64,000 nt of DNA from Fischerella sp. PCC 9605. GTDB taxonomy: Bacteria > Cyanobacteriota > Cyanobacteriia > Cyanobacteriales > Nostocaceae. Position numbers and translations under genes: made by a program. The notes beneath the pieces are model-generated. The model was not told the origin of the DNA. It ran no database searches and was given only the letters and a program-made list of their open reading frames with translations. The stretch covers positions 777,308 to 841,307 of the forward strand of contig NZ_KI912149.1 in assembly GCF_000517105.1 (NCBI RefSeq), written 5' to 3'. Positions 8,419 to 18,067 of this stretch are shown here, one piece after another (position 1 is the first letter of the stretch; every line of letters starts with the position of its first letter).

Positions 8419-11400
8419 ATGGTGCATATTAAACGGGTGGAACTTACCAATTTTAAATCCTTCGGTGGCACTACCTCTGTCCCTCTGCTGCCGGAGTTCA
8501 CTGTCATCTCTGGACCAAATGGTTCCGGCAAATCAAATATCCTTGACTCACTACTATTTTGTTTGGGACTCGCTAGTTCTAAGGGAATGCGTGCCGATCG
8601 CCTACCCGATCTTGTCAACACCACACAAACAAGCAAATCTCGTTCTACTGTCGAAGCGATCGTGACAGTGACGTTTGATTTGTCAGATCATCAACCGGAT
8701 GAACTCTTAGAAAGTGAGCCTATTGTTTCTACGGTGGAAGTGGATACCCTCCCCGCTAGCGAGGAGGATACAGGAAGGGTTCAGGAGGATGTAGGAGAAG
8801 CAGAAGAAAGCGAGGATGAAAGAAATCGTAAAGAAAAAATCCGCGCTAAACCTGGCGGAGACTGGAGTGTGACTAGAAGGTTGCGCGTTACCCCACAAGG
8901 AACTTACACTTCCACTTATTACATTAATGGTGTCTCTGCCACACTTACAGAGTTACACGAAGAATTAGAGCGGTTGCGTGTTTATCCAGAAGGTTACAAC
9001 GTCGTTTTGCAAGGGGACGTAACCAGTATTATTTCTATGAACGCTCGCGAAAGGCGGGAAATTATTGATGAATTGGCAGGGGTGGCAGCATTTGACCGTA
9101 AAATTAACCAAGCCAAAGAAACTTTAGAACAAGTTAAGGAAAAGGAAGATAGCTGTCGCATTATCGAAACAGAATTAACCGCACAGTGCGATCGCCTTTC
9201 CCAAGACAAAGCCAAAGCCGAAAAATACCAAAAACTTCGCACTGAATATTTGGAAAAACAAAAGTGGGAAGCGGTGTTGTCTTGGCGTACGCTGCAAAAT
9301 CAACAAGAAAAATTAGCTAACCAAATTCAAGCAGGCGATCGCAATAAGAGTGAACTCACAGAACAACTTACTAACCTCAATACAGTCATCACTCAAACAA
9401 ACACCGAACTTGAGCAACTCAACGCCCGTGTGAAAGCATTGGGAGAAGAAGAACTTTTAGCAGTACAATCAACCCTTGCTAACCAAGAAGCAGAACGCAA
9501 ACAATTCCAGCGCCAGCAAACGGAACTAACAACAGCATCCCAAGAAACAGCGAAGCGTCTTGCTCAAACTCAGCAAGAAATTCAACAGCACCAGCAAACC
9601 ATAGAACAACTAGTGCAACAACAAAATGTAGAGACGCGAAATTTCGCGTCTCTACAAACTGAACGGGATGAAGCACAACAAGCATTAGAAAATTCGCGCC
9701 AAGCAGCGGCGGAAATTGCTTCTGCTTCCGAGGCGTGGGTACAGCAACAAACTGCACTCAACCGCCAAATCGAAACTTTATTGCAAACCGTCGAACCTCA
9801 ACGTACTGAGCAAGCACAACTACGGGAACGCGATCGCCAACTACAGCAGCAAATTCAAGAGCAAACCCAACTAATTGAAAGCATAGAACCGCAATTAGCC
9901 GAAAAACAAGCAGAGTGTGCTAGTTTGGAAACAGAATTTAACGCTGGTAGCGAACCGATCCAAGAATTAGCGCAAAATCTTACCGCCACAGAACAAGAGC
10001 TGCAAATTCAACAGGAAACTCAAAAACGCCTGTTGCAAGAGCAGCGAGAGAAACAACGCCAGTTGGATAAATTAGAAGCACAGGCGCAAGCGCAACAAGA
10101 AGTGCAAGGAACCGGCGCAGGCAAAGTCATCCTGCAATCAGGAATGCGCGGTATTTGTGGGTTAGTTGTGCAGTTAGGACGGGTGGAACCACGCTTTCAA
10201 CTCGCTTTGGAAATTGCTGCTGGTGCGCGTTTGGGACATATTGTTGTAGAAGATGACTCAATTGCAGCTGCGGGAATTGAACTGTTAAAGCAAAGACGCG
10301 CTGGTAGAGCCACTTTTTTACCACTAAACAAAATTCATGTCCCCAAATTTACCCCTGATGCAACACTGCGCTTGGCTCAAGGTTTTATTGGCTATGCTGT
10401 CAATTTAGTAGAGTGTGCGCCTCGTTATCGAGATGTGTTCGCTTACGTTTTTGGCAGTACGGTTGTATTTTCCACCTTGGAACACGCGCGTAAAAACCTG
10501 GGATTGTATCGGATAGTGACCTTGGAAGGGGAATTGCTAGAAACTAGTGGTGCGATGACTGGTGGTAGCATCGTCCAGCGTTCGGCGTTGCGGTTTGGCA
10601 GTGGGGAAGCGGCAGAATCTGAGGAAGTCGTGGCACTGAAAAAGCGCTTGGTGGATGTAGAGCGGATTTTAGAACGTTGTACAGAGGCGATCGCATCTCT
10701 TTCTACCCGCACCAAACAGCTTTCACAAGAACTAACGGAAGCACGACAGGTGCGGCGCGAACAGCAACTGCAATTGGAGCAGTTACAAAAAGAAATAAAA
10801 ACTTTGACAGCACAGCTGGAAAGTACGCGATCGCAGCTTGCCCAAAACAGCGAAAGATTTGCTCACGCTCAATCCCGCTTGGAAATTTTAGACCGGGATT
10901 TACCAGAACAAGAGCAACAATTGCAACAATTACGTCAGGCATTGGCAGAGTTAGAAGCATCTCAAACTCCCCAAGAATGGCAACAAATCCAAGCAGTCAT
11001 AAAAAATAAAGAGCAACAATTGCAACAACGAGATAAAGCATTAAGGGAAGCAGAACAACGCCTAAAAAGCTTGGAAAATCAACAACAGCGATTGCAAGAA
11101 AAAATTCAAGAAGCAGAACAGCGTATTACTGAATATCAAAATGAACAAGTAAATCAGCAAAACCAATTAGCTGCGCTGAGAGAACAAGAAGCAGCACTCA
11201 GCAGTGAAATTGCTGCAACTCGTCAACGTTTCAATGAAATGGAGGCGAGTTTGGGAGAAGAAAAACAAAAACGCGATCGCACTGAACAGGAATTGCGATC
11301 GCACCTGCTGCGTCAACAACAATTAGAGTGGGAAATCCAAAAACTCCAAGAAACTCAGCAGACACGGCGAGAGGAACTCGCCAACGTGCAAGCGCAACTG

Positions 11401-12117
11401 CAAACAGTGGCGGCGGAATTGCCATCTCCCTTGCCAGAAGTACCGGATAAAGTTGATTTAGAAGAATTGCAAAAAGAATTGCGATCGCTTTCTAAGCGCC
11501 TGCAAGCAATGGAACCAGTCAACATGCTGGCTTTGGAACAATACGAACGTACCCAAAAACGATTAGAGGAACTCAGTCAAAAGTTACAGACATTAGAAGC
11601 AGAACGCACTGAATTACTGCTGCGGATTGAAAACTTTACTACTTTGCGCCAACGCGCTTTTAAAGAAGCCTTCGACGCCGTTAATGAAAACTTTCAATCA
11701 ATTTTTGCCACACTTTCTGAAGGTGACGGCTATTTGCAACTCGACAATCCCGAAGATCCATTTAGCAGCGGATTGAATTTGGTGGCACATCCAAAAGGCA
11801 AACCCGTACAGCGCCTAGCTTCCATGTCTGGGGGAGAAAAATCTCTCACCGCATTAAGTTTTATTTTTGCCTTGCAAAGGTATCGTCCATCGCCATTTTA
11901 CGCATTTGATGAAGTAGATATGTTTCTCGATGGGGCAAACGTAGAACGATTAGCTAAAATGATTAAACAACAGGCGAAACAAGCACAATTTATTGTTGTG
12001 AGTTTGCGTCGCCCGATGATAGAATCAGCCGAACGCACGATTGGCGTTACTCAAGCAAGAGGAGCCTTTACTCAAGTTTTGGGTATTAAGTTACAATCGT
12101 CTAATAATTCGGCTTGA
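8419..12117 (+). CDS. smc: Chromosome segregation protein SMC
   Basis: Condensin-type ATPase that organises and segregates the chromosome as a dimer with Scp proteins. The N-terminal head carries Walker A GPNGSGKSN (residues 32-40). Long coiled coils flank the hinge (about residues 575-690, GMRGICGLVVQLG). The C-terminal head has the signature MSGGEKSL and Walker B FYAFDEVDMF. The length is 1232 residues, normal for the family. I chose ATG at 8419 (MVHIKRVELTNFKSFGG is the conserved opening) over GTG at 8413. Oddity: a 30-bp perfect palindromic repeat (9627-9656) lies in frame in the first coiled coil and encodes VETRNFASL. Confidence 0.97.
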   Translation: MVHIKRVELTNFKSFGGTTSVPLLPEFTVISGPNGSGKSNILDSLLFCLGLASSKGMRADRLPDLVNTTQTSKSRSTVEAIVTVTFDLSDHQPDELLESEPIVSTVEVDTLPASEEDTGRVQEDVGEAEESEDERNRKEKIRAKPGGDWSVTRRLRVTPQGTYTSTYYINGVSATLTELHEELERLRVYPEGYNVVLQGDVTSIISMNARERREIIDELAGVAAFDRKINQAKETLEQVKEKEDSCRIIETELTAQCDRLSQDKAKAEKYQKLRTEYLEKQKWEAVLSWRTLQNQQEKLANQIQAGDRNKSELTEQLTNLNTVITQTNTELEQLNARVKALGEEELLAVQSTLANQEAERKQFQRQQTELTTASQETAKRLAQTQQEIQQHQQTIEQLVQQQNVETRNFASLQTERDEAQQALENSRQAAAEIASASEAWVQQQTALNRQIETLLQTVEPQRTEQAQLRERDRQLQQQIQEQTQLIESIEPQLAEKQAECASLETEFNAGSEPIQELAQNLTATEQELQIQQETQKRLLQEQREKQRQLDKLEAQAQAQQEVQGTGAGKVILQSGMRGICGLVVQLGRVEPRFQLALEIAAGARLGHIVVEDDSIAAAGIELLKQRRAGRATFLPLNKIHVPKFTPDATLRLAQGFIGYAVNLVECAPRYRDVFAYVFGSTVVFSTLEHARKNLGLYRIVTLEGELLETSGAMTGGSIVQRSALRFGSGEAAESEEVVALKKRLVDVERILERCTEAIASLSTRTKQLSQELTEARQVRREQQLQLEQLQKEIKTLTAQLESTRSQLAQNSERFAHAQSRLEILDRDLPEQEQQLQQLRQALAELEASQTPQEWQQIQAVIKNKEQQLQQRDKALREAEQRLKSLENQQQRLQEKIQEAEQRITEYQNEQVNQQNQLAALREQEAALSSEIAATRQRFNEMEASLGEEKQKRDRTEQELRSHLLRQQQLEWEIQKLQETQQTRREELANVQAQLQTVAAELPSPLPEVPDKVDLEELQKELRSLSKRLQAMEPVNMLALEQYERTQKRLEELSQKLQTLEAERTELLLRIENFTTLRQRAFKEAFDAVNENFQSIFATLSEGDGYLQLDNPEDPFSSGLNLVAHPKGKPVQRLASMSGGEKSLTALSFIFALQRYRPSPFYAFDEVDMFLDGANVERLAKMIKQQAKQAQFIVVSLRRPMIESAERTIGVTQARGAFTQVLGIKLQSSNNSA
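9627..9656. repeat. 30-bp perfect palindrome inside smc
   Basis: TGTAGAGACGCGAAA is followed directly by its exact reverse complement. Its ten outer bases match the repeat at 23-52. It is read through in frame in the smc coiled coil, where it inserts about ten residues (NVETRNFASL) into a Gln/Glu-rich stretch whose composition is otherwise regular. Confidence 0.9.
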
Positions 12118-12175
12118 GAATTTGTTAATAATAGTGTATAGATAAACCGGATTCGAGATCAGGACTCGGTATAGA

Positions 12176-13165
12176 ATGACCTCTGAACAAGTAATTAGGC
12201 GTTCCGATATTTTAAATACTCAGGTAATCACCCGCGACAATGGCAAGCGGCTAGGAATAGTAAGTCAAGTCTGGGTTGATGTAGATCAGCGAGAGGTTGT
12301 GGCTCTTAGCTTGCGAGACAGCCTGATCTCTGTGTCTGGGATACCGCGCTACATGTACCTCAACAACATCAGCCAAATCGGGGATGTGATTCTGGTTGAT
12401 AACGAGGATGTGATCGAAGATATTGAGGTTGATGTATACAGCAACCTCATTAATTGGGAAGTGATTACAGAAACTGGTGAAGTCTTAGGCAAGGTGCGGG
12501 GCTTCAAGTTCAATGGAGAAACAGGTAAAATCTACTCTATTGTCGTTGCTTCTTTAGGACTGCCACAAATTCCAGATTCATTCCTGAGTACCTACGAACT
12601 GTCGGTGGAAGAAATTGTCAGCACAGGCCCGAACAGACTGATTGTCTTTGAGGGAGCTGAAGAACGGGTAACTCAGTTGACAGTTGGTATCTTAGAGCGC
12701 TTAGGTATCGGTAGAGCGCCGTGGGAGCGGGAAGCAGTCGAAGACTACAACTATGCTCCGCGGACAGTAGCACCATCAAATCAGCTGCCAAGTGGTGTAC
12801 CAATCGAGCCAATTAAGCCGAAGGTTCGCGCTCCCGAACCTGTAGCGCAAGAATGGGACGAAGATTATTACGAAGAAGAACGGCCTCCCCAACGTCGGGT
12901 AATGGAAGCGCGATCGTACGAATCGATTCGCTACGAAGAAGAGGAAGAAGATAACTGGAGTGAGGCAACGGGTAAAGATAGGTATGAAGCCCAACCCTAC
13001 GAACCCCCACAGCCTTATACCAGCAAGGCTTACGACGAAGATTACGAAGATTACGACGACGATCTCAATCGCGATGCTTGGGATGACGAGCCACCAAAGC
13101 CAATAAACATTCCTAAGAAGGTGAAAGAGAGACAGCCAGAGTACGAAGAAGAAGGCGGATATTAA
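12176..13165 (+). CDS. PRC-barrel domain protein with acidic disordered tail
   Basis: A 329-residue cytoplasmic protein with two PRC-barrel-type beta domains (residues about 8-80 and 85-165; LGIVSQVWVD and LGKVRGFKF are typical). They are followed by a long tail (about 185-329) rich in Glu, Asp, Tyr, Pro and Arg and predicted to be disordered. PRC barrels occur in ribosome maturation and photosystem-related proteins, but the exact role of this cyanobacterial type is unknown. The start is ATG at 12176, 58 bp after smc, so the two could share a transcript. A strong hairpin follows the stop. Confidence 0.85.
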   Translation: MTSEQVIRRSDILNTQVITRDNGKRLGIVSQVWVDVDQREVVALSLRDSLISVSGIPRYMYLNNISQIGDVILVDNEDVIEDIEVDVYSNLINWEVITETGEVLGKVRGFKFNGETGKIYSIVVASLGLPQIPDSFLSTYELSVEEIVSTGPNRLIVFEGAEERVTQLTVGILERLGIGRAPWEREAVEDYNYAPRTVAPSNQLPSGVPIEPIKPKVRAPEPVAQEWDEDYYEEERPPQRRVMEARSYESIRYEEEEEDNWSEATGKDRYEAQPYEPPQPYTSKAYDEDYEDYDDDLNRDAWDDEPPKPINIPKKVKERQPEYEEEGGY

Positions 13166-13187
13166 GTTTACCCCTCTCCCCAGCCCT

Positions 13188-13216
13188 CTCCCCGCTTGCG
13201 GGGAGGGGGTTATTTT
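13188..13216 (+). terminator. GC-rich hairpin after the PRC-barrel gene
   Basis: CTCCCCGC (13188-13195) pairs with GCGGGGAG (13198-13205) across a two-base loop and is followed by GGGGTTATTTTAT. It can work as a rho-independent-like terminator. The same C/T-rich sequence is a common dispersed repeat in cyanobacteria, so it may be both. Confidence 0.6.
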
Positions 13217-13297
13217 ATGTAAAAGTATTTTTCCTCAAACTTTCAAGACAAATTGGAGATTAACTAAGATAGCTTTGCCTAAAAAAGTAGCGATTTT

Positions 13298-13341
13298 AAA
13301 CGCAGAGGGGCACAGAGGTAAGCGCAGAGGGACGCAGAGTC
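13298..13341. repeat. CGCAGAG-type dispersed repeat
   Basis: AAACGCAGAGG followed by further CGCAGAG/CACAGAG units at about ten-base spacing, ending GACGCAGAGTC. A second copy lies at 50488-50580, split there by another inserted element. The 13166-13828 spacer otherwise holds the terminator-like hairpin, one HIP1 site and a possible gene remnant. Confidence 0.75.
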
Positions 13342-13521
13342 TTGGTACAAAATTTTCGCTATGAATTTATGAAATGTGTACTAAGTTCTGATACCTGAAA
13401 ATTGGGGTTATGGTTTTCAACCATGCCAGTGAATCCACCGATGGAAAGCTGAGCGCTGTCTTCTATACTATCCAATCGGACATATATGAAGTGTTATAGA
13501 GTGCGATCGCCCTTACCAATC

Positions 13522-13704
13522 TTAGGAAACACCAAGGGAGTAGCTTTTGTGTGCCACCTGCCCCAGTGTCCAGTCCAGTGCCAGGTTATATAGGGCACTG
13601 AATGTCTCTGTCCTCGCTGCATTCAGTTCTTGGGCGAGGTGGGGGTATAGCCGTCCCTTCGCTTGCGTTAACTCTAGAGCCTCTGCTTCAAAGATAGGTA
13701 GGTA
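13522..13704 (-). pseudogene. Possible decayed coding fragment (unrecognised)
   Basis: On the minus strand, 60 sense codons stay open between a TGA upstream (13707-13705) and a TAA at 13524-13522. There is no in-frame ATG and no ribosome-binding site. The translation contains LELTQAKGRLYPHLAQELNA followed by a helical, protein-like segment ending VAHKSYSLGVS. The composition looks like a real soluble C-terminus rather than a random frame, so it may be the end of a lost gene. I do not recognise the family, and chance cannot be excluded. Confidence 0.2.
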
Positions 13705-13828
13705 TCAAATAAAAATCAGCAACGCCCACATCTTTTAGTCTTTTACCATAAGGTTGCAATGCAAACATTAGCTGCACCCGCGCTTAGATTAAAATTATTA
13801 GTAAGGCTCATGTAATCAAGGAGCACCT

Positions 13829-15331
13829 ATGGCTACTGAGATTAATCTGCAAGGAAATATACGTAAAAGTAACAGTAATTTTCCAGAGGAAGAAGAAAAG
13901 ATATTCCAATGGACAAAGCAGTGGTACCCAGTAGCCGTTGTAGGCTTCCTAGACTCGTCTCGTCCCCATGCTATGCAATTACTGGGAAAGAATCTTGTCT
14001 TATGGCGGGATGGCTCCGGTAAATGGCGTTGCTTTGAAGATTTTTGTCCCCATCGACTTGCTCCTCTTTCTGAAGGTCGCGTGGAGTCGGATGGCACGCT
14101 AATGTGTGCCTACCACGCTTGGCGATTCGATTCTGAGGGGAAATGCGTCAGTATTCCCCAATCTAAAGATCAGCAGACTGAGGCGAAAAACTGCTCAAAT
14201 CCCAAATCCTGTGCTGTCGCCTATCCAACGCAAGAACGCCAAGGGCTATTGTGGGTATGGGCAGAAGCTGGCCCCCAAGCTCAAGTAGAAAGTCAATTGC
14301 GGACGCCGCGAATTGTTCCAGAACTGGAGGATGATTCTGGCAAAGCGGTACAGCTATCTTGGAATGTGCGCGATCTCCCCTATGGTTGGGACTTTTTTAT
14401 GGAGAATGTGTCAGATCCAGCCCATGTACCCGTCTCCCACCACGGAATTATCGGCAATAGATACAAAGATGCTAAGTACTACGACATGATTCGAGTCCGG
14501 GAAATGTCTACTCAGGAAGGGTTCTCCTTTGAAATCACACCAGTAGACCCAAGCATAGAGCAAGCGGTGCATGACTTCCAACCACCCTGTCACATGAGAA
14601 TTGTCTCAACCTCGAAAGATGGCGGGAAGCTGATCCTAGTTTTATATGCTACTCCGACCCGTCCCGGATGGTGTCGTCATATCGGATGCCAGGTGTTGGT
14701 AAAAAATGAGGCAGGGAAAAAGCCGAAAGGTTTGGGATTTTTTGGGCTACCGATGCCAACATGGTTAGGACATATACTCGGCTCCCTGTTTCTACACCAA
14801 GATTTGGTTTTCCTCCATTACCAAGAGAAGATTATCGCCCAACGCAGCAAGGGCAAATGGTTGGATGCAGTTTATACACCCAATCCCCAAGATAAGATGG
14901 TAATCACGTTTCGCCAATGGCTGGAGAAGCGAGCTGGGGGTAGTATCCCTTGGGCTTCAGGATGTAACTCTGAACTTCCCCATGTAGAACGAGACAAACA
15001 AAAACTCTTTGATGTATGGACAACTCATACTCAAAATTGCAAAGTTTGCCAAGATGCTCTGAAAAACATTAATCGCCTCACTGTACTGACGTATGTGACT
15101 GCTGCTTTGTGTTTGTGCCTAGGTGTGATTGTGGATGCACGAACTGTAGCGATGAGAAGTGCGATCGCAGTTATGGAACAAACTCGCACATCCGTTTTCA
15201 CTTTTGTCCCCCCAGCAGAATTCTGGTGGGCACTTGGAGGCGCAATTTTATTTGCAGTTGTGGGATATCTGCTGAAGAAATTTAGTCGCCTGTTCTATGT
15301 TTATGAGTTTGAACACGCCCACAATGATTGA
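13829..15331 (+). CDS. Rieske 2Fe-2S oxygenase of the pheophorbide a oxygenase (PaO/Tic55) type
   Basis: A 500-residue Rieske non-haem oxygenase. The Rieske cluster ligands are C73/H75 (FCPHRLAPL) and C93/H96 (CAYHAW). The mononuclear iron site is N193-x2-D196-x2-H199 with H204 (ENVSDPAHVPVSHH). A CxxC motif (NCKVCQD, about residue 398) and two C-terminal membrane helices match the PaO/chlorophyllide-oxygenase/Tic55 branch, where CxxC allows thioredoxin control. It is probably a membrane-bound oxygenase of tetrapyrrole or related metabolism; the substrate is not predictable. The start is ATG at 13829, with AAGGAG ten bases upstream. It is a single-gene unit. Confidence 0.92.
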   Translation: MATEINLQGNIRKSNSNFPEEEEKIFQWTKQWYPVAVVGFLDSSRPHAMQLLGKNLVLWRDGSGKWRCFEDFCPHRLAPLSEGRVESDGTLMCAYHAWRFDSEGKCVSIPQSKDQQTEAKNCSNPKSCAVAYPTQERQGLLWVWAEAGPQAQVESQLRTPRIVPELEDDSGKAVQLSWNVRDLPYGWDFFMENVSDPAHVPVSHHGIIGNRYKDAKYYDMIRVREMSTQEGFSFEITPVDPSIEQAVHDFQPPCHMRIVSTSKDGGKLILVLYATPTRPGWCRHIGCQVLVKNEAGKKPKGLGFFGLPMPTWLGHILGSLFLHQDLVFLHYQEKIIAQRSKGKWLDAVYTPNPQDKMVITFRQWLEKRAGGSIPWASGCNSELPHVERDKQKLFDVWTTHTQNCKVCQDALKNINRLTVLTYVTAALCLCLGVIVDARTVAMRSAIAVMEQTRTSVFTFVPPAEFWWALGGAILFAVVGYLLKKFSRLFYVYEFEHAHND

Positions 15332-15563
15332 TTAAGAGCGATCGCTCTTAAACTCTAAAAAATAAACTAGGTTGCTAGACTCTAAAACTGTATCAATCGC
15401 AACCAACCTTTTGGGCTGTCAGGTGGCTCAATAGTTTCAATTTACTCTGTTGTAATTTCTTGAAGTTGGCGATCGGGTTAGGCTCAAAAATGACAAATTA
15501 TGAAAAGTCTCAAAACCGTGGGACTATCTTAATCGAGCATTAAAAATATCGATAAATTTATCT

Positions 15564-16685
15564 ATGAACCATTCCTCGATTCCAGCACAAGAATCCTCTG
15601 TCATCTGGTCTAACCTGCTGCAACAATTATTAGACTGCCAATCTTTATCACGCACTCAAGCCGCAGAATTGATGCAAGGATGGCTCAATGAAGCTATCCC
15701 TCCAGAGTTGTCAGGGGCAATTTTAGCCGCATTCCACTGCAAAGGTGTGTCTGCTGAGGAGTTGGCAGGAATGGCTGAAGTATTGCAATTCCAGTCTCTA
15801 GGGGCATGGGGCAAGGGGCAAGGGGCATGGGGCATGGGGCATAGAAAAGATCCGATGCCCAATTCCCAATTCCCAATGCCCAATTCCCTAATCGATACCT
15901 GCGGCACTGGGGGGGATGGGGCATCAACATTTAACATTTCGACAGCTGTTGCTTTTGTTGCTGCTGCCTATGGCATACCCGTTGCCAAACATGGTAATCG
16001 TTCGGCATCAAGTCGTGTTGGCAGTGCTGACGTATTGGAAGCGTTGGGCATAAATCTGAGTTGTTCAAGTGAAAAGGTGACAGCAGCGTTAAAAGAAGTA
16101 GGGGTCGCTTTTTTGTTTGCTCCTGGTTGGCATCCTGCACTCAAGGCGGTTGCTTCGTTGCGGCGAACTCTTAAGGTGCGGACAGTGTTCAATTTACTCG
16201 GGCCGTTGGTAAATCCTTTACGTCCAACAGGGCAGGTAATTGGGGTGTTCGATCCTAAGTTGTTAGTAACAATTGCTCAAGCCTTACAGCAACTAGGTAC
16301 GCAAAAGGCGATTGTGCTGCACGGGCGAGAAAAACTGGATGAAGCAGGCTTAGGTGATATAACTGACTTGGCTGTTTTATCTGGGGAGGAGGTACAGCTA
16401 ACGACACTGAATCCTCAGGAATTGGGTTTAACCCCTGCTCCCCTATCAGCACTGAGAGGGGGTGATGTCCAGGAGAATGGAGAGATTCTGAAGGCTGTAC
16501 TGCAAGGTAAGGGAACACAGCCACAACAGGATGTAGTGGCGTTAAATGCTGCATTGGCCTTGCAAGTGGGTGATGCTATACCACTGTTAGATCACGCTCA
16601 AGGCTTAAAAGTGGCTAAGGATATTCTCCAGAGTGGTGCGGCTTGGGCGAAGTTGGAGGAGTTAGTCCAGTTTCTGAAGAATTGA
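15564..16685 (+). CDS. trpD: Anthranilate phosphoribosyltransferase
   Basis: Catalyses the second step of tryptophan synthesis, transferring phosphoribosyl from PRPP to anthranilate. The PRPP loop [14 protein letters not shown] starts at residue 111, followed by [21 protein letters not shown] and the GPLVNPLRP motif. The 373 residues exceed the usual 340-350. The excess is a Gly/Trp/Met- then Pro/Asn-rich insert (residues about 79-108) translated from a dispersed repeat just before the PRPP loop. The start is ATG at 15564. The 3' end overlaps the convergent lipoprotein gene by 71 bp. The frame is intact, so the enzyme is probably functional. Confidence 0.95.
   Translation: MNHSSIPAQESSVIWSNLLQQLLDCQSLSRTQAAELMQGWLNEAIPPELSGAILAAFHCKGVSAEELAGMAEVLQFQSLGAWGKGQGAWGMGHRKDPMPNSQFPMPNSLIDTCGTGGDGASTFNISTAVAFVAAAYGIPVAKHGNRSASSRVGSADVLEALGINLSCSSEKVTAALKEVGVAFLFAPGWHPALKAVASLRRTLKVRTVFNLLGPLVNPLRPTGQVIGVFDPKLLVTIAQALQQLGTQKAIVLHGREKLDEAGLGDITDLAVLSGEEVQLTTLNPQELGLTPAPLSALRGGDVQENGEILKAVLQGKGTQPQQDVVALNAALALQVGDAIPLLDHAQGLKVAKDILQSGAAWAKLEELVQFLKN
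15800..15890. repeat. GGGGCATG / CCCAATTCC repeat inside trpD
   Basis: Five GGGGCA-type units (GGGGCATG, GGGGCAAG) are followed, after a short spacer, by tandem CCCAATTCC/CCCAATGCC units. The two halves are partly complementary and can form a long imperfect hairpin. The segment is about 90 bp, a multiple of three, and keeps the trpD frame. Confidence 0.85.
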
Positions 16686-17724
16686 GCTGATGCGAGGAGG
16701 ATGGAGGGCGAAATTCTACTACATCGCGCTTAATGGTAATCTCGTAGTCGCCAAAAAAGTCATGTCCCAAAAGTCCAGTTTCTAGTTCTGTTCCGGCGAT
16801 CGCCACTGCGATTTTTTTCGCAGTCATCCCACCAACATCAATTGAATCTACGTAACCGATGGGAAATTCCACTGCTTTGGCACTGGCGGTATTTGCCTTA
16901 GCTTTGCCTACAGGCACTATTGCCAAAGCATTTGCCATATCTTGGGTGATTACGGTGCCACTAGCTCCCGTATCCAAAATCATCTCAAATTGCTGATTAC
17001 CATTAAAGGTAACGTCAATGATTGGCGTACCCCCGACTCGCCGTTTAATTGGAGCAACAAATACCACTGGTTCACTTCGCCGCGTACTCGGTGCTGCAAA
17101 TACCTGTTGCGGGTTAGGCGGCGGAGGTGAGAATACTGTTAAAGGTGGTAGTAATTGTTCTGGTGTTTCTGGAGGAGGTTCTTGTGCAATCTTTGGTGTA
17201 GGAGATGCTTGGGGAACAACAAGTACGATCCGCTTTGGTTTTGCTTGTGTTGTGACTGGTGGCGGAGACTCCCAGCGAGGAGAAGCTTGCTGTTGGGCGT
17301 ATTTGATTTGGCGTTGATATTCTAGTATTTTGTTTTGAGCACTAGTGAAGTATGGGCTTTGTCGCTCTACTTGCTTCATCAGCGCGATCGCATCTTGATA
17401 CTGGTTAGCCACCAAATTCCAATCTTCTGGCGATTGAGCAGATTGACTGATAGTATCAGCACTGGCTGCTTTGTCTAGTCCCAATTCAAAACTGTTGGGT
17501 TGCATCTGAGAAGTTTTGATTGGTTGTGGTTCTGGGCTTGCTGTTGGCAATGCAGTAGTCTGAGGAGATGCGATCGCACTGGACGCAGTTGATTGTGGCG
17601 TTGGTTGCGATCGTTGTTCATCAGTCATGACCATCTGTTTGTCTTCACGACAAGCAACAGCTAAAATCGCCAGTGTGAAGGAGAAAAATATTAGCCCAAC
17701 TTGGGAGAAAAAAGACTGAAGCAT
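16615..17724 (-). CDS. Retropepsin-like aspartic protease lipoprotein
   Basis: A 369-residue protein. The N-terminus ends in a lipobox (LAVAC at about residues 21-25), so it is predicted to be lipid-anchored. A Pro/Thr/Gln-rich low-complexity region (residues about 40-220) follows. The C-terminal domain (about 230-340) is a retroviral-type aspartic protease of clan AA, with catalytic [12 protein letters not shown] and the second conserved turn [13 protein letters not shown]. Such single-domain proteases work as dimers; the target is unknown. The start is ATG at 17724. The last 71 bp overlap the 3' end of trpD on the other strand. Confidence 0.85.
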   Translation of the reverse strand: MLQSFFSQVGLIFFSFTLAILAVACREDKQMVMTDEQRSQPTPQSTASSAIASPQTTALPTASPEPQPIKTSQMQPNSFELGLDKAASADTISQSAQSPEDWNLVANQYQDAIALMKQVERQSPYFTSAQNKILEYQRQIKYAQQQASPRWESPPPVTTQAKPKRIVLVVPQASPTPKIAQEPPPETPEQLLPPLTVFSPPPPNPQQVFAAPSTRRSEPVVFVAPIKRRVGGTPIIDVTFNGNQQFEMILDTGASGTVITQDMANALAIVPVGKAKANTASAKAVEFPIGYVDSIDVGGMTAKKIAVAIAGTELETGLLGHDFFGDYEITIKRDVVEFRPPSSSHQLNSSETGLTPPTSPKPHHSGEYP

Positions 17725-17852
17725 AATTTTCTATAATGCCTACCTTCTCCATACACCCACGATACTTTGGAATAGGGTCTGTATCCACTTGACAAAATAA
17801 ACGCCATTCTTTGCCTACTATCGTAGCCGATGCACAGTGTTCTAGGAACCTT

Positions 17853-17880
17853 TTGACATGTGGCTATTGTACCGTAATAA
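17853..17880 (+). promoter_or_regulatory. Candidate sigma-70-type promoter upstream of carA
   Basis: TTGACA (17853-17858), a 16-bp spacer and TAATAA (17875-17880), directed toward carA and about 190 bp before its start. It lies in the divergent spacer shared with the protease gene. This is a match by eye only. The transcript leader would contain a GC-rich stretch and the 7-bp tandem repeat before the ATG. Confidence 0.35.
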
Positions 17881-18043
17881 ATTAAGGGGCTTGAATCCTC
17901 GATCTTTGGAGCGCTTATATTCCCCCTCCCCGACACCCTTACACCCGTCCCAAAGGAGCTTGGTCAAGAAAAAATTGAATAGGTTGAAATAAAAACGGCA
18001 TAATTATACAGAATTCAAAAACAATGATGAATGCTAAAAATTT

Positions 18044-18067
18044 CATAATTCATAATTCATAATTCAT
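18044..18067. repeat. CATAATT heptamer tandem repeat at the carA start
   Basis: Three exact CATAATT units followed by CAT end directly at the base before the carA ATG (18068). Heptameric tandem repeats of this kind are typical of heterocystous cyanobacteria. The array leaves no room for a normal ribosome-binding site immediately before carA. Confidence 0.85.

Noticed and set aside
15656-15937. Minus-strand frames inside trpD
   Set aside because: Antisense of the GGGCATG/CCCAATT repeat; Pro/Gly/Trp low complexity.
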